57,512 bases of DNA, taken from NCBI RefSeq assembly GCF_017406825.1, contig NZ_JAFQXT010000023.1, positions 1-57,512 on the forward strand, given 5' to 3'. The notes beneath the pieces are model-generated. The model saw only the letters and a program-made list of their open reading frames with translations. It searched no databases and was not told where the DNA came from. This document shows, piece by piece, positions 15,811 to 24,342 of the stretch; positions within the stretch are counted from its first letter, which is position 1, and every line of letters begins with the position of its first letter. The stretch comes from Methanobrevibacter sp. (GTDB lineage: Archaea; Methanobacteriota; Methanobacteria; Methanobacteriales; Methanobacteriaceae). Both the position numbers and the translations under genes were made by a program.

Positions 15811-16986
15811 ATGAGGGAAAAGGATTTCGATATTAAAAACCCTAGAAAAAAGTTTCAAAAAACCGAAAGAGTACCTCCTGAAGGATATGAATGTGCTAAC
15901 GACTTTTTTGAAGATATGTATATGGACAAGGACATGATCTGGATGGGTCAGAACACCAACCACCTGCATGACGATACAATAGCCAACGCTATGATTGAAG
16001 CCGTTAAGCAAAAGACCTTCTGCAGATATCCTGCGCCTGAAGGATTCAGCGAACTTAAACAATTGATTCTGGACGATTTGGGATTAGAAAACCTTGAAGT
16101 ATTGCTTACATCCGGAGCTACAGAATCATTATATCTGGTAATGCAGGCACTTCTCGAGCCTGAAGACAATGTGATTCTATCAGATCCGGGTTATTTCATC
16201 ATCGGGGACTTTGCAAACCGTTTCGCCGGTGAAGTGAGATATGTTCCAATCTACTTTGAGGAAAACAACTACAAACTCACTCCGGACCTTTTAAGGAAAA
16301 ACATGGATGAAAACACACGTATGGTAATATTGATTGACCCGTTAAACCCGTTAGGCTCATCATACACTGAAGATGAACTTAAGGAATTTGCCCAAATTGC
16401 CAAGGAAAACGACTTATACTTATTGCATGACATAACCTACAAAGATTTCGCACGCGAACATTTCCTTGTAGAAAACTATGCTCCAGGCCAAACATTGACA
16501 ATCTACAGCTTTTCCAAAATATTCGGAATGGCCGGTTTGAGGATTGGAGGTGTGATTTCATCAAAACCTATAATTGACTCCATCAAAAATGCCGTAGTCA
16601 ATGACCTGGGAGTAAACATCATCTCACAGTACGGTGCAATCGCAGGACTCAAATCAAAACCTGAATGGTTTGACCAAATGAGGAAAACCTGTTTTGAAAA
16701 CCAGAGATTAATCAGTGAAATGATCGAACCGATTGAAGGGGTGTTCCTGCCGGTCTATCCGTCAGACGCCAACATGATGGTAATCGACTTGTCAGGTGCT
16801 GGAATCAATCCGAAAACAATGTCAAACTATCTCATTGACAAAAAATTATTCACAAGAGAAGGGGAATACACTTCCGAGGAATTCGGAGACAGATACCTGC
16901 GTATCAGCTTTTCAATTCCAACAGAGGAAATCAAGGTATTCTGCGAAGAATTCCCTAAAGCCGTAGAGGCCTTAAGGACAAAATAA
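15811..16986 (+). CDS. PLP-dependent aminotransferase (class I/II)
   Basis: 391 residues of the fold type I aminotransferase family. The PLP lysine is in IYSFSKIFGMAGLRIGG (about residue 232). An unusual IDPLNPLGSSYT replaces the common NPxNPTG motif. The SGATESLYL and YP.PEGFSELK segments bind PLP phosphate and substrate. ATG 15811 with GAGTGAT upstream is preferred to GTG 15802. It is the first of three close genes with a QueG-like ferredoxin protein and a DGC-domain protein. The substrate is unknown; histidinol-phosphate or aromatic aminotransferases are related possibilities. Confidence 0.85.
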   Translation: MREKDFDIKNPRKKFQKTERVPPEGYECANDFFEDMYMDKDMIWMGQNTNHLHDDTIANAMIEAVKQKTFCRYPAPEGFSELKQLILDDLGLENLEVLLTSGATESLYLVMQALLEPEDNVILSDPGYFIIGDFANRFAGEVRYVPIYFEENNYKLTPDLLRKNMDENTRMVILIDPLNPLGSSYTEDELKEFAQIAKENDLYLLHDITYKDFAREHFLVENYAPGQTLTIYSFSKIFGMAGLRIGGVISSKPIIDSIKNAVVNDLGVNIISQYGAIAGLKSKPEWFDQMRKTCFENQRLISEMIEPIEGVFLPVYPSDANMMVIDLSGAGINPKTMSNYLIDKKLFTREGEYTSEEFGDRYLRISFSIPTEEIKVFCEEFPKAVEALRTK

Positions 16987-16996
16987 GGTTAATGGT

Positions 16997-17713
16997 ATGA
17001 GATTCATATATCATCAACCTGTTCCTAATTTTTATAGTATAGAAAACCCTCAAAAACCTAAAAACCTCATCTCAGACGATTTTTTAAATGAATTTGAAGA
17101 TATTGCAGTCGCTTCAAGATTCGCCGGCGTCAGCTATTCGAAACTCGGCGAAGAGTTTAAAAAGGACTGGAATATCGACTGGGACAATATCATAATACTG
17201 AAATATGCAATGTCCGATGAAATCCTGAAAATGGAGCCGTCCAAAGAGAAATGCAGATTAATGGATGTCGAATTTCAGGAATTCGGTCAAAAGACATTTG
17301 CGCTTGCAGATGTCCTAAGACGTGAAGGCTTTGAAGCGGATTTGATTAATCCTCTGGATGACAGGGTAAGCTTAAGGGCAATTGCCCTGCAGTCGAATGA
17401 GGCAATCATCACAAGAAGCAACATGTGCATGTTCAAGGAAGGGCTGAACCTCGGTTTTTTCATGATTAAGACTTCAATCGAGAATCTGCCTTTCAAAACG
17501 GAAAACGACATGGAATGGGTAAAGGATCACTGTTCAACTTGCGGAGTCTGCATAGACAGATGTCCGGAAAAGGTATTTGATGAGGAGGGCAAATTTCTAA
17601 GAAAACAGTGCACTGCACATCGCGAAGGCTGCAGCAAATGCATCAATTCCTGCCCATTTTACAAAAATGGCTATGAAAAGGTTAAAAAAAGATACTGGAG
17701 AATGAAAAAATGA
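16997..17713 (+). CDS. QueG-like 4Fe-4S protein
   Basis: 238 residues. The N-terminal part (ASRFAGVSYSKLGEEFKKDW, then AIALQSNEAIITRSNMCMF) recalls the substrate domain of epoxyqueuosine-reductase-like proteins. The C-terminal part carries two cysteine sets, CSTCGVCIDRCPE and CTAHREGCSKCINSCPF, fit for two 4Fe-4S clusters. The usual cobalamin-binding signature is not obvious. It lies ten bases after the aminotransferase and overlaps the DGC gene by ATGA (17710-17713). The reaction is unknown. Confidence 0.72.
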   Translation: MRFIYHQPVPNFYSIENPQKPKNLISDDFLNEFEDIAVASRFAGVSYSKLGEEFKKDWNIDWDNIIILKYAMSDEILKMEPSKEKCRLMDVEFQEFGQKTFALADVLRREGFEADLINPLDDRVSLRAIALQSNEAIITRSNMCMFKEGLNLGFFMIKTSIENLPFKTENDMEWVKDHCSTCGVCIDRCPEKVFDEEGKFLRKQCTAHREGCSKCINSCPFYKNGYEKVKKRYWRMKK

Positions 17714-18087
17714 ATGATAAAATCGCATTGGTTTCATGCAGCGGATTAAGTCCATTGGGACTTGTCGTAAGGGCGGCCAGCGTAGAGCTGGCACTTGAAA
17801 ACGAAAACATCGTTGCGGCATGCATAACGGAATATTCAGCCCAGCCGAATAACTGCTCACCGATATTGGACGATGCCAAAATCATCACAATCACAGGTTG
17901 CGGGGACGACTGCGCAGGAGTAATCCTAAAAGAAAAAGAAGTGGAATCGGTTAAAAACATTTCCGCGGATGCCGTTGTAAAGGCATATGACTTGAATCCA
18001 TTGGATGCTGTCCGTCTTGATGAAGACGGTGAAAAGGCAGTGACAGTGCTTAAAAAATATATCCTGAAAGAAATGGAAAATATTTAA
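17710..18087 (+). CDS. DGC-domain putative zinc-binding protein
   Basis: 125 residues. [16 protein letters not shown] at the start, CSPILDDAK in the middle and [13 protein letters not shown] near residue 60 give the four-cysteine pattern of the DGC family, thought to bind zinc. Function is unknown in the family. It is coupled by ATGA to the QueG-like gene, so the three-gene unit likely acts together. It converges with ABCE1, overlapping its stop by four bases. Confidence 0.78.
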   Translation: MNDKIALVSCSGLSPLGLVVRAASVELALENENIVAACITEYSAQPNNCSPILDDAKIITITGCGDDCAGVILKEKEVESVKNISADAVVKAYDLNPLDAVRLDEDGEKAVTVLKKYILKEMENI

Positions 18088-19862
18088 TCGGAAAGATAAT
18101 AATATTCTCCTTTTTCCTTCTGCTCACGATCCTTGAAACTGTCAAGCTTGTTGACTCTAGGCCTTTTTGTTTCCTTGTCTCTTCTGAATGTGATGTTGAG
18201 GTTTCCTAAAAACTCGTTCATCGCATTTCTAAGGTCAGTAGGCTTTGACGCATGACCGTTCAAACCAGGAGTTCCGTCAAACACCATCGCCCTGTCGGAG
18301 ATATAATCGATAAAGACAATGTCGTGGTCAACGATAAGTGAAGCGGCGTTTCTGCTTTCAATTATTTTTCGGATAACCCTTGCTGCTATCAGTCTCTGTT
18401 CAACATCCAAGAATGCGGTCGGTTCGTCAAATAGATATATTTCAGCATCCTTTGACAGTGTTGCAGCAATAGCCAGCCTCTGAAGTTCCCCACCACTCAG
18501 GCCTTTGACAGGCTTGTCCAGCATGTCGTCCAATGTCAGCGGTTTCATGATTTCGCTTTCAAAAATCTTGCTGCCGTAGCTTGGAGCGTTCATAAACAAA
18601 AAGTCGCTGACGGTTCCTTCGAAGTTTGAAACGATGTATTGCGGCTTATAGGCAATTGTCACTTCCTCGTCGACTTCACCGGTTGTCGGCTCCTCAACTC
18701 CCGCCAGCATCTTGGCGAATGTGGTTTTTCCGATACCGTTTGAACCGAAAGCGGTCACGATTTCATCATAGAATATCTCACCCTCATCGGCAGTTAAGCT
18801 GAATCCGTCATACTCTTTTGACAGGTCACTGTATGAGGCCAGCGCATCACCCTCGTCTTCGGGGGTCGGCGGCCTTATTGTAAATTCAATAGGATTTCTT
18901 CTGATTCTGACGTTTTCCTCAGCCAAAAATCCGTTGATGTATGCATTGATTCCTAATCGAACTCCTTTTCTTCCGGATACGACACCGTATCCGCCGGGTG
19001 AACCGTACAATATGTGGATGTTGTCGGATAATGCGTCCAGGGTTGCAAGGTCGTGCTCGATGACAAGCACGCTTTTACCCTCTTCGGCAAGTGAACGGAT
19101 AACCTTTACGGCGTTCAGCCTTTGGGACACGTCCAGCCAGGAGGTAGGCTCGTCGAAGTAGTAGAAGTCACCTTCCCTCAGGACTGTTGCGGCTATCGCA
19201 ACCCTCTGGAGTTCCCCGCCGCTCAGGTTTTCCATTTTCCTGTCAAGAACGTTTTCAAGCTGAAGTTCCTGTGTCACATAATCGAGCTTGTCCCTTTCGT
19301 TGACGTTGGTGAGTAGGTCTTTGACTTTGCCCTTAACGACTTTCGGAAGCTTGTCCACCATCTGAGGTTTGAGGATGGTTTTGATGTTGCCTTCAGAGAG
19401 GTCCTGGAAATATTTCTGCAGGGATGAGCCCCTGTAGAAATCGATTACGGCATCCCAGTTTTCAGGCTTGTTTTCATAGTCCCCGAAGTTAGGGATTAAA
19501 GTTCCGGACAATATGTTCATGATTGTGGATTTTCCGATACCGTTCGGACCCAAAAGTCCCAGTACGGTTCCCTCTTCAAGGGTAGGCAGTCCGAACAGTT
19601 CGAACTGGTTCTGGCCGAACCTGTGAATCGGATTGTCTGCCGCTTCGGGTAAGTTGATAATTGTAATTGCATCAAATGGGCAGCGGTTGGTACATATGCC
19701 GCACCCTTCACATAATTCTTCGGATATCAGCGGTTTTTTTGAATCCTCGTCGATTACTATGGTGTCCTCGTCCATTCTCACACCCGGACAGTAATGGATA
19801 CAAAGGTAATCGCACTTTTTAGGCTGACATCTGTCTTTGTCTAAAATTGAAATACGACTCAT
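18084..19862 (-). CDS. ribosome recycling ATPase ABCE1 (Rli1)
   Basis: Splits ribosomes after termination with aPelota/aRF1. 592 residues. The N-terminal ferredoxin domain has two 4Fe-4S cysteine sets ([16 protein letters not shown] and [12 protein letters not shown]). ABC domain 1 has Walker [10 protein letters not shown] and signature [11 protein letters not shown] domain 2 has GSNGIGKTT and a second LSGGELQR. Walker B sites are [11 protein letters not shown] and [12 protein letters not shown] short basic hinge and C-terminal tail ([15 protein letters not shown]) complete it. It is monocistronic. Confidence 0.97.
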   Translation of the reverse strand: MSRISILDKDRCQPKKCDYLCIHYCPGVRMDEDTIVIDEDSKKPLISEELCEGCGICTNRCPFDAITIINLPEAADNPIHRFGQNQFELFGLPTLEEGTVLGLLGPNGIGKSTIMNILSGTLIPNFGDYENKPENWDAVIDFYRGSSLQKYFQDLSEGNIKTILKPQMVDKLPKVVKGKVKDLLTNVNERDKLDYVTQELQLENVLDRKMENLSGGELQRVAIAATVLREGDFYYFDEPTSWLDVSQRLNAVKVIRSLAEEGKSVLVIEHDLATLDALSDNIHILYGSPGGYGVVSGRKGVRLGINAYINGFLAEENVRIRRNPIEFTIRPPTPEDEGDALASYSDLSKEYDGFSLTADEGEIFYDEIVTAFGSNGIGKTTFAKMLAGVEEPTTGEVDEEVTIAYKPQYIVSNFEGTVSDFLFMNAPSYGSKIFESEIMKPLTLDDMLDKPVKGLSGGELQRLAIAATLSKDAEIYLFDEPTAFLDVEQRLIAARVIRKIIESRNAASLIVDHDIVFIDYISDRAMVFDGTPGLNGHASKPTDLRNAMNEFLGNLNITFRRDKETKRPRVNKLDSFKDREQKEKGEYYYLSD

Positions 19863-20018
19863 TATAATCTTCCTTAAATAATAATGTAAATATTTTTGTC
19901 AATTCTATTTAATTAAATTAATTGTAAATCAGAAAAAGATATGATAAAAGTTTTAAATAATGAGTTAAAGATTATCTATATATAACTCAATTTTATATTG
20001 AAAGTATAAGGTGGTTAA

Positions 20019-20516
20019 ATGGATATTAATAAAATTCTTAGTGTGATTTTGGCATTGGTTATAATAATGTCTGCATCAGGAATGGTATTTGCAGAAGACT
20101 CATCTCAGGATGGAAGCTCTGATTCTGGAGATGATGTAACTCCTGATTCCGGTGGGGACGATGTAACTCCCGATTCAGGTTCTGATTCATCAGATTCCGG
20201 ATCTTCTGATTCAGATTCCAGTTCTGATTCCAGTTCGGATTCCGGCAGCCAGGGCGGCTCAAGCAGCTACACTCCTAGTTCAAGCAGCAGTCAAAGTTAT
20301 TCATACTCCCAACCTACCTACAGTGCGGTAGACAATCAGGATGTGGATACAAACAACGTGACAAATGTGACAAACAACACAAACAATACTAATCATACAA
20401 ATCTAACTGAACTTCCTCAGGATGAAGGACCTAGCTTCAATTTCTGGTTATTGCTACAGATTATTGCAGTAATTATAGTTATTCTTGCTATCGTTTTCGT
20501 ATATTTCAAATTATAG
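20019..20516 (+). CDS. secreted, C-terminally anchored Ser/Asp-rich surface protein
   Basis: 165 residues. A signal peptide (residues 1-26, ending SGMVFAED) is followed by a low-complexity Ser/Asp/Gly stretch with DDVTPDSGG repeated twice. A Thr/Asn-rich part (NNVTNVTNNTNNTNHTN) comes next, with several N-x-T glycosylation sites. A single membrane helix at the end (LLLQIIAVIIVILAIVFVYF) anchors it. No enzyme domain is seen. It looks like a glycosylated cell-wall-spanning stalk; the Ser/Asp run may vary between strains. Confidence 0.75.
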   Translation: MDINKILSVILALVIIMSASGMVFAEDSSQDGSSDSGDDVTPDSGGDDVTPDSGSDSSDSGSSDSDSSSDSSSDSGSQGGSSSYTPSSSSSQSYSYSQPTYSAVDNQDVDTNNVTNVTNNTNNTNHTNLTELPQDEGPSFNFWLLLQIIAVIIVILAIVFVYFKL

Positions 20517-20657
20517 ATTAGTTGGGAATCCCAACGCTTCGTCTTTTTGGGAAGTCGGATTAACGGAGTTTTTAAAACTCTGTTAAATACTTTTTTTATT
20601 TTTTCTATTCAATGAAAAAGTTTTTTTATTCAGAATTAAATATCTAATATTGATAAG

Positions 20658-20996
20658 ATGAAACAGGTAATGGTCGTCAGAACAGATTTAAAAATGCGGA
20701 AGGGAAAAATCGCCGCGCAATGCTGCCACGGAGCTATTGGAGCATATAAGAAATCCCCTGCTGAAAAAATCAGAAAATGGGAAAATGAGGCTTATGCTAA
20801 GGTCATTTTGAAAGTTCAGACTTTGGAGGAGCTCACAGAACTTAAAAAGATTGCCGATGAGAAGGGCATCGTCAACTATTTGGTGGTTGATGCAGGAAGG
20901 ACCCAGATACCTACATCAAGCGTTACGGTTTTGGCGCTCGGCCCTGATGAGGATGAAATTCTTGACGAGCTGACCGGGGATTTGAAGCTGTTATAG
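20658..20996 (+). CDS. pth2: peptidyl-tRNA hydrolase (Pth2)
   Basis: 112 residues, the normal size of archaeal Pth2, which cleaves peptidyl-tRNA released from stalled ribosomes. The start (MKQVMVVRTDLKMRKGKIAAQCCHGA) holds the conserved R-D-L, K-G-K and Q-C-x-H residues of the active site. VVDAGRTQIPTSSVTVLALGP near the end is the other conserved block. It is followed closely by mfnE on the same strand. Confidence 0.96.
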   Translation: MKQVMVVRTDLKMRKGKIAAQCCHGAIGAYKKSPAEKIRKWENEAYAKVILKVQTLEELTELKKIADEKGIVNYLVVDAGRTQIPTSSVTVLALGPDEDEILDELTGDLKLL

Positions 20997-21041
20997 GCAA
21001 AGTGCCAATTTAATGAATCATTTTTTTAATTAAACAAGGTC

Positions 21042-21710
21042 GTGATTATCATCATAAAACAGGTTGTGAAAATAGGGGGCAGCCTCTTTCCGGATCATGC
21101 AATAGAACTTGCAGAAAAACTCAAGGGCACAGGTTCTGTCGTTGTTCTTGGAGGAGGGGAGTTTGCAAATCTTATTCGCAGATATGATGAGGAAATCAAG
21201 TTCTCTGAAGAGACAAACCACTGGACAGCCATCGATTGCATGGACATAATTGCAAAACTTGTCAACGACAAGGTCGAATCTGCAGAACTGGCCTATACAA
21301 TAGAGGATGTTAATCGATTGTCCGAGGAAGGATTCACCCCAATATTCGTTGTTTCCGAGTTTTTGAGAAAGGAGGATCCATTTGAATGCAGCTGGGATGT
21401 GACCTCAGATTCGATTGCGGCCTATGTGGCCCACCTTCTAAATGCAAAACTTTTAATAGTAACAAATGTAAATGGTATATATACCCAGGAACCGAAAGAG
21501 TCAGGTTCGACATTCATAAGTAAAATCGATGCAACAACATTACTAACTTTTCAAGAGTCGTCGATTGATGTAATGCTGCCTTCTCTTTTATTAAAGTTCG
21601 GGTCTGATTGTTATGTTGTGAATGGGAAGTTCCCAGAAAGGGTAATGTCTTTAATAGACGATAATGTAAATGAGTATAACTTCGATTACACACAAATAAT
21701 AGGTGAATAG
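21042..21710 (+). CDS. mfnE: amino-acid-kinase-family enzyme MfnE (methanofuran biosynthesis)
   Basis: Phosphorylates aminomethylfuran-methyl phosphate in methanofuran synthesis. The 222 residues have the amino-acid kinase core ([44 protein letters not shown]) and the short length typical of the methanogen paralog. The start is uncertain: GTG 21042 lies just after AAGGTC, while GTG 21066 would begin at KIGGSLF with AGG nearby. A zinc ribbon and aEF-1beta follow within two and twenty bases, so these are probably one transcript. Confidence 0.85.
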   Translation: MIIIIKQVVKIGGSLFPDHAIELAEKLKGTGSVVVLGGGEFANLIRRYDEEIKFSEETNHWTAIDCMDIIAKLVNDKVESAELAYTIEDVNRLSEEGFTPIFVVSEFLRKEDPFECSWDVTSDSIAAYVAHLLNAKLLIVTNVNGIYTQEPKESGSTFISKIDATTLLTFQESSIDVMLPSLLLKFGSDCYVVNGKFPERVMSLIDDNVNEYNFDYTQIIGE

Positions 21711-21711
21711 A

Positions 21712-21873
21712 ATGAAAAAAGTTGAATGTATTTCATGTAAACAAGAAATTCCATTAACCGGCACATTCGTCGAATTCGAATGTCCTGAATGTGGAGCAAA
21801 AATTGCAAGATGTGAAAAATGCCGTACTTTCGGTCACGGTTACAAATGTGAATGTGGTTTTGAAGGACCATAA
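21712..21873 (+). CDS. small zinc-ribbon protein (HVO_2753-like)
   Basis: 53 residues. Four CxxC-type pairs are visible (CISC, CPEC, CEKC, then CECG), enough for two zinc sites, with a short linker LTGTFVEFE. It matches the two-zinc-finger micro-proteins found before aEF-1beta in many archaea, whose function is not settled. It begins one base after the mfnE stop and ends 20 bases before aEF-1beta. Confidence 0.9.
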   Translation: MKKVECISCKQEIPLTGTFVEFECPECGAKIARCEKCRTFGHGYKCECGFEGP

Positions 21874-21893
21874 ACTTGAATGGAGGAATTAAG

Positions 21894-22163
21894 ATGGGTG
21901 AAGTATTAACTACAATGAAAATCATGCCGGACAGTCCGGATGTAGATTTGGAAGCAATCAAATCCACTATCGAAAGCTCAATGCCTGAAGGCGCAAAACT
22001 TCATGAGATGAGTGAAGAACCAATCGCTTTTGGTTTGGTGGCTGTAATCTTACAGTTCATCACCGAAGATGGTGAAGGCGGATCAGAATCAGTTGAAGAA
22101 ATGGTCCAGGCTATCGACGGCGTTGCAAGCTTTGAAATCACTGGCGTTGGAAGATTGATGTAA
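21894..22163 (+). CDS. translation elongation factor aEF-1beta
   Basis: 89 residues. It exchanges GDP for GTP on aEF-1alpha. It starts at ATG 21894 (MGEVLTTMKIMPDSPDVDLE), behind a GGAGG at 21882; the TTG 21876 frame is rejected. The C-terminal GLVAVILQF and ASFEITGVGRLM blocks are typical. It is probably cotranscribed with mfnE and the zinc ribbon. Long T runs (TTTTTTATCTTTTTTTC) follow the stop and may end transcription. Confidence 0.95.
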   Translation: MGEVLTTMKIMPDSPDVDLEAIKSTIESSMPEGAKLHEMSEEPIAFGLVAVILQFITEDGEGGSESVEEMVQAIDGVASFEITGVGRLM

Positions 22164-22207
22164 ATTTTCCAACTTTTTTATCTTTTTTTCTAATTTTTTT
22201 CAAAACA

Positions 22208-22360
22208 TTTATATACTATTTTTTCAATATGTAAATATAACTATTGTTATAGTAAGGAGGTTCCAAAATTTAGGTTTACCTAAAAATTACCGAAACCTTT
22301 ATATAATATGATGACCTACTTTTATACAAGTGAGACATAAATTTAGGCATACCTAAATTT
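22208..22360 (+). promoter_or_regulatory. promoter region with two TTAGG-N4-CCTAA operators
   Basis: A TTTATATA box lies at 22208-22215. A palindrome TTTAGG-TTTA-CCTAAA lies at 22269-22284. A second TTTATATA box with BRE-like CGAAAC lies at 22298-22305. A perfect 9+9 palindrome AAATTTAGG-N4-CCTAAATTT lies at 22339-22360. These two operators bracket the second TATA box. The same half-sites recur at feoB, feoA and 38468, so this is likely an iron-regulated (DtxR-type) promoter with no protein behind it. Confidence 0.65.
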
Positions 22361-22606
22361 TCACTTAACAAAACATATTATTAGTCAATAATAATACAAT
22401 CTCCAAAATATAAATATTTGTATTGAATTGGTTTTTCACAATTTTCTAATTCGATACAGGAAAATTATCTGCCAAAAATTTTCCGAAAAACACGATTGGT
22501 GTTACTCTCCTCAGCTTAAAACACCAATTAATTAAAAACACATATAACTACTCTCAGAAATTAAATATGTTTTTACATATTTAATTTCACCTATCCTTGT
22601 TTTTTT
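22326..22606 (+). ncRNA. candidate iron-regulated small RNA
   Basis: No frame longer than a few codons follows the promoter. Three stems follow one another: GGAAAATT/AATTTTCC (22459-22484), ATTGGTGTT/AACACCAAT (22495-22528, 16-base loop) and a perfect 14-bp stem with TTTT loop (22557-22588). A T7 run (22600-22606) comes next. This would fit a terminated RNA of about 280 bases repressed by an iron sensor. Start and end are estimates from TATA spacing and the T run. The remaining bases to 22703 are AT-rich with no gene. Confidence 0.4.
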
Positions 22607-22703
22607 CTGATTACTGTCAAAATGAAATGCCTAAGTATATTTATAATGAAACTAAAATTATAATATTGTTTTAAAGTTAACTAGACTAAACGTTGGTAAT
22701 CTT

Positions 22704-23423
22704 ATGACTAGAACAAAACGACTTATAATTGTCATATTGATTGTTGTCTTCATCGGGCTTTTGGCAGTAATTGCCAATGCACTGTTTTTAGGAAACAGCA
22801 GCGAACTCACCCAAGGAGAAAAAAACATATTGGTATGTGCAATTGATGAAGGTGAAGAAAGGCCGGGAATGGGTGCCTGCGACATGGCGTTCATTATTTA
22901 TCTGGAAAACGGAACCATTAAAAATTATTCCGCGGTCTACCCTGGAGGAATGACTCATCCAACGGCTATTGAACCACAGGAAGCACAGGAACAAGGTGCA
23001 GGATCAGCGTTATTACTTCACGATGCATTCTGGGATGCGGACAACGAGAAAGGAATGCAATATGCAAAGGAGATTGTTGAATATCAAACCAACACAACAA
23101 TAGACTCTGTCGTAGCAATAAACAGCCAGGCATTAGATGCAATACTGTCCGCTGCAGGACCATTGGAAGTCAATGGTGAAATAACCAATGCAAGCGGTAT
23201 TGACATCATCCGTGAAGAGGATTGGGGTAATGGCGTATCCAGAGGTGATGCGGTCATAGACATAGTTAAAGCCGTAGCGAATGCAGCTTCAAAAGATGAT
23301 TCCGTCAAATCCGCTATGGTAAATGCCGCACTCGACCAATATTCCAAAGGAAACATTGTAATGGATGAGAAAGGAGCCTTTGCAGGATTGCTCGCATCCA
23401 AAGGGTTTAGTTCAATATTCTAA
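22704..23423 (+). CDS. DUF4012 domain protein, membrane-anchored
   Basis: 239 residues with one N-terminal membrane helix (LIIVILIVVFIGLLAVIANALF) and an extracellular domain (GEKNILVCAIDEGEERPGMGACDMAFIIYL ... VYPGGMTHPTAIEP). This part matches the DUF4012 family, which recalls LytR-CpsA-Psr-like folds. A role in wall or surface-polymer attachment is possible. The gene starts behind an AT box near 22660. It lies too far (about 340 bases) from the iron-type operators to be called their target with confidence. Confidence 0.75.
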   Translation: MTRTKRLIIVILIVVFIGLLAVIANALFLGNSSELTQGEKNILVCAIDEGEERPGMGACDMAFIIYLENGTIKNYSAVYPGGMTHPTAIEPQEAQEQGAGSALLLHDAFWDADNEKGMQYAKEIVEYQTNTTIDSVVAINSQALDAILSAAGPLEVNGEITNASGIDIIREEDWGNGVSRGDAVIDIVKAVANAASKDDSVKSAMVNAALDQYSKGNIVMDEKGAFAGLLASKGFSSIF

Positions 23424-23432
23424 CCCTTTTTC

Positions 23433-24338
23433 TTAAATTTTAGGTTCTAATTTTTTTATAAACAATCCCATAAACATCACAATCATAGGGAAAAATATCG
23501 TATAGATTACAAGAAGCAATTCTGAAGAGATCACATCTCCCATAACGGTTGAACCCGCCATCAGCATAATTAAACAAATCACAGGTGCCAGAATGGCAAT
23601 GAACGTGTAGATTAAAATAAACGAATTGAGTTTTTGCGAATATTCCTTCAGTTTAATCTGCATGTCAAAGGAAATGTCGCCGGCAATTATTTCCAGACTT
23701 CCGGCAAGATTGCCTCCAACTCTTAAAGTGCCTATAATCTGATGAATGGCACGGGACAGGCCGTCTGATTTTACTCTGTGGCTCATTTCAAGCAAAGAGT
23801 CCTCTGTTGATTTGCCGAATTTTATCTCTTCCAAGACACGGGCAAATTCCCTTGAAAGGGATCCGTAATCCCCGTCTCTGATTGTGATTAGCGCATCATG
23901 CAGTCCTCTTCCGGCTTTCAGTTCAATACCCATATGCCTTAATGCGTAGGGAAGCTCCTGATTTAAATCGCCGTAACTTCTCTGTTCTTTCATCTGAGGA
24001 TAATATAATATGAATAGATAAAACATTACAATGCACACCAGATAAATTCCACTAATCTCCAAACTTGCAAGCAATGCCAATAAAACCAGAATGGAGAAAA
24101 GCAGGACTATAACCGGCTTTTTTAACATGTATTTCAGCAGCCCGTCCCTCATCTCATCAGCTTTCGTTTCGCTCTTTTTGACGGGTTGTGCGCTTAACTC
24201 CAGTTTCGAAAATATCTCCAAATTAAGTTCATCGGATTTCGATTTGTCTATTTCGATATCCTTAATTGATAAATCTCTAAAAAAACTGGCAATGGACAGC
24301 ACAATCTCCCCGATTATGATAAAAAATCCGTTAAACAT
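23433..24338 (-). CDS. type II secretion system F / TadC-like membrane protein
   Basis: 301 residues. Two membrane helices near residues 75-115, a cytoplasmic T2SSF domain (RHMGIELKAGRGLHDALI...RVGGNLAGSLEIIAGDISF) and two or three C-terminal helices follow the FlaJ/TadC plan. It is the membrane platform for a pilus or secretion ATPase. It begins four bases after the stop of that ATPase, so both are one operon. No prepilin, prepilin peptidase or pore is seen nearby. Confidence 0.85.
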   Translation of the reverse strand: MFNGFFIIIGEIVLSIASFFRDLSIKDIEIDKSKSDELNLEIFSKLELSAQPVKKSETKADEMRDGLLKYMLKKPVIVLLFSILVLLALLASLEISGIYLVCIVMFYLFILYYPQMKEQRSYGDLNQELPYALRHMGIELKAGRGLHDALITIRDGDYGSLSREFARVLEEIKFGKSTEDSLLEMSHRVKSDGLSRAIHQIIGTLRVGGNLAGSLEIIAGDISFDMQIKLKEYSQKLNSFILIYTFIAILAPVICLIMLMAGSTVMGDVISSELLLVIYTIFFPMIVMFMGLFIKKLEPKI

Positions 24339-24342
24339 TCAA

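Noticed and set aside
22308..22340. MMTYFYTSET mini-frame in the iron-box promoter
   Set aside because: Ten codons starting at the TATA box itself, upstream of the expected transcript start, no ribosome site.
22661..22703. DUF4012 gene as direct target of the iron-type operators
   Set aside because: It lies about 340 bases away, past a T7 run and stable hairpins, and has its own AT box.
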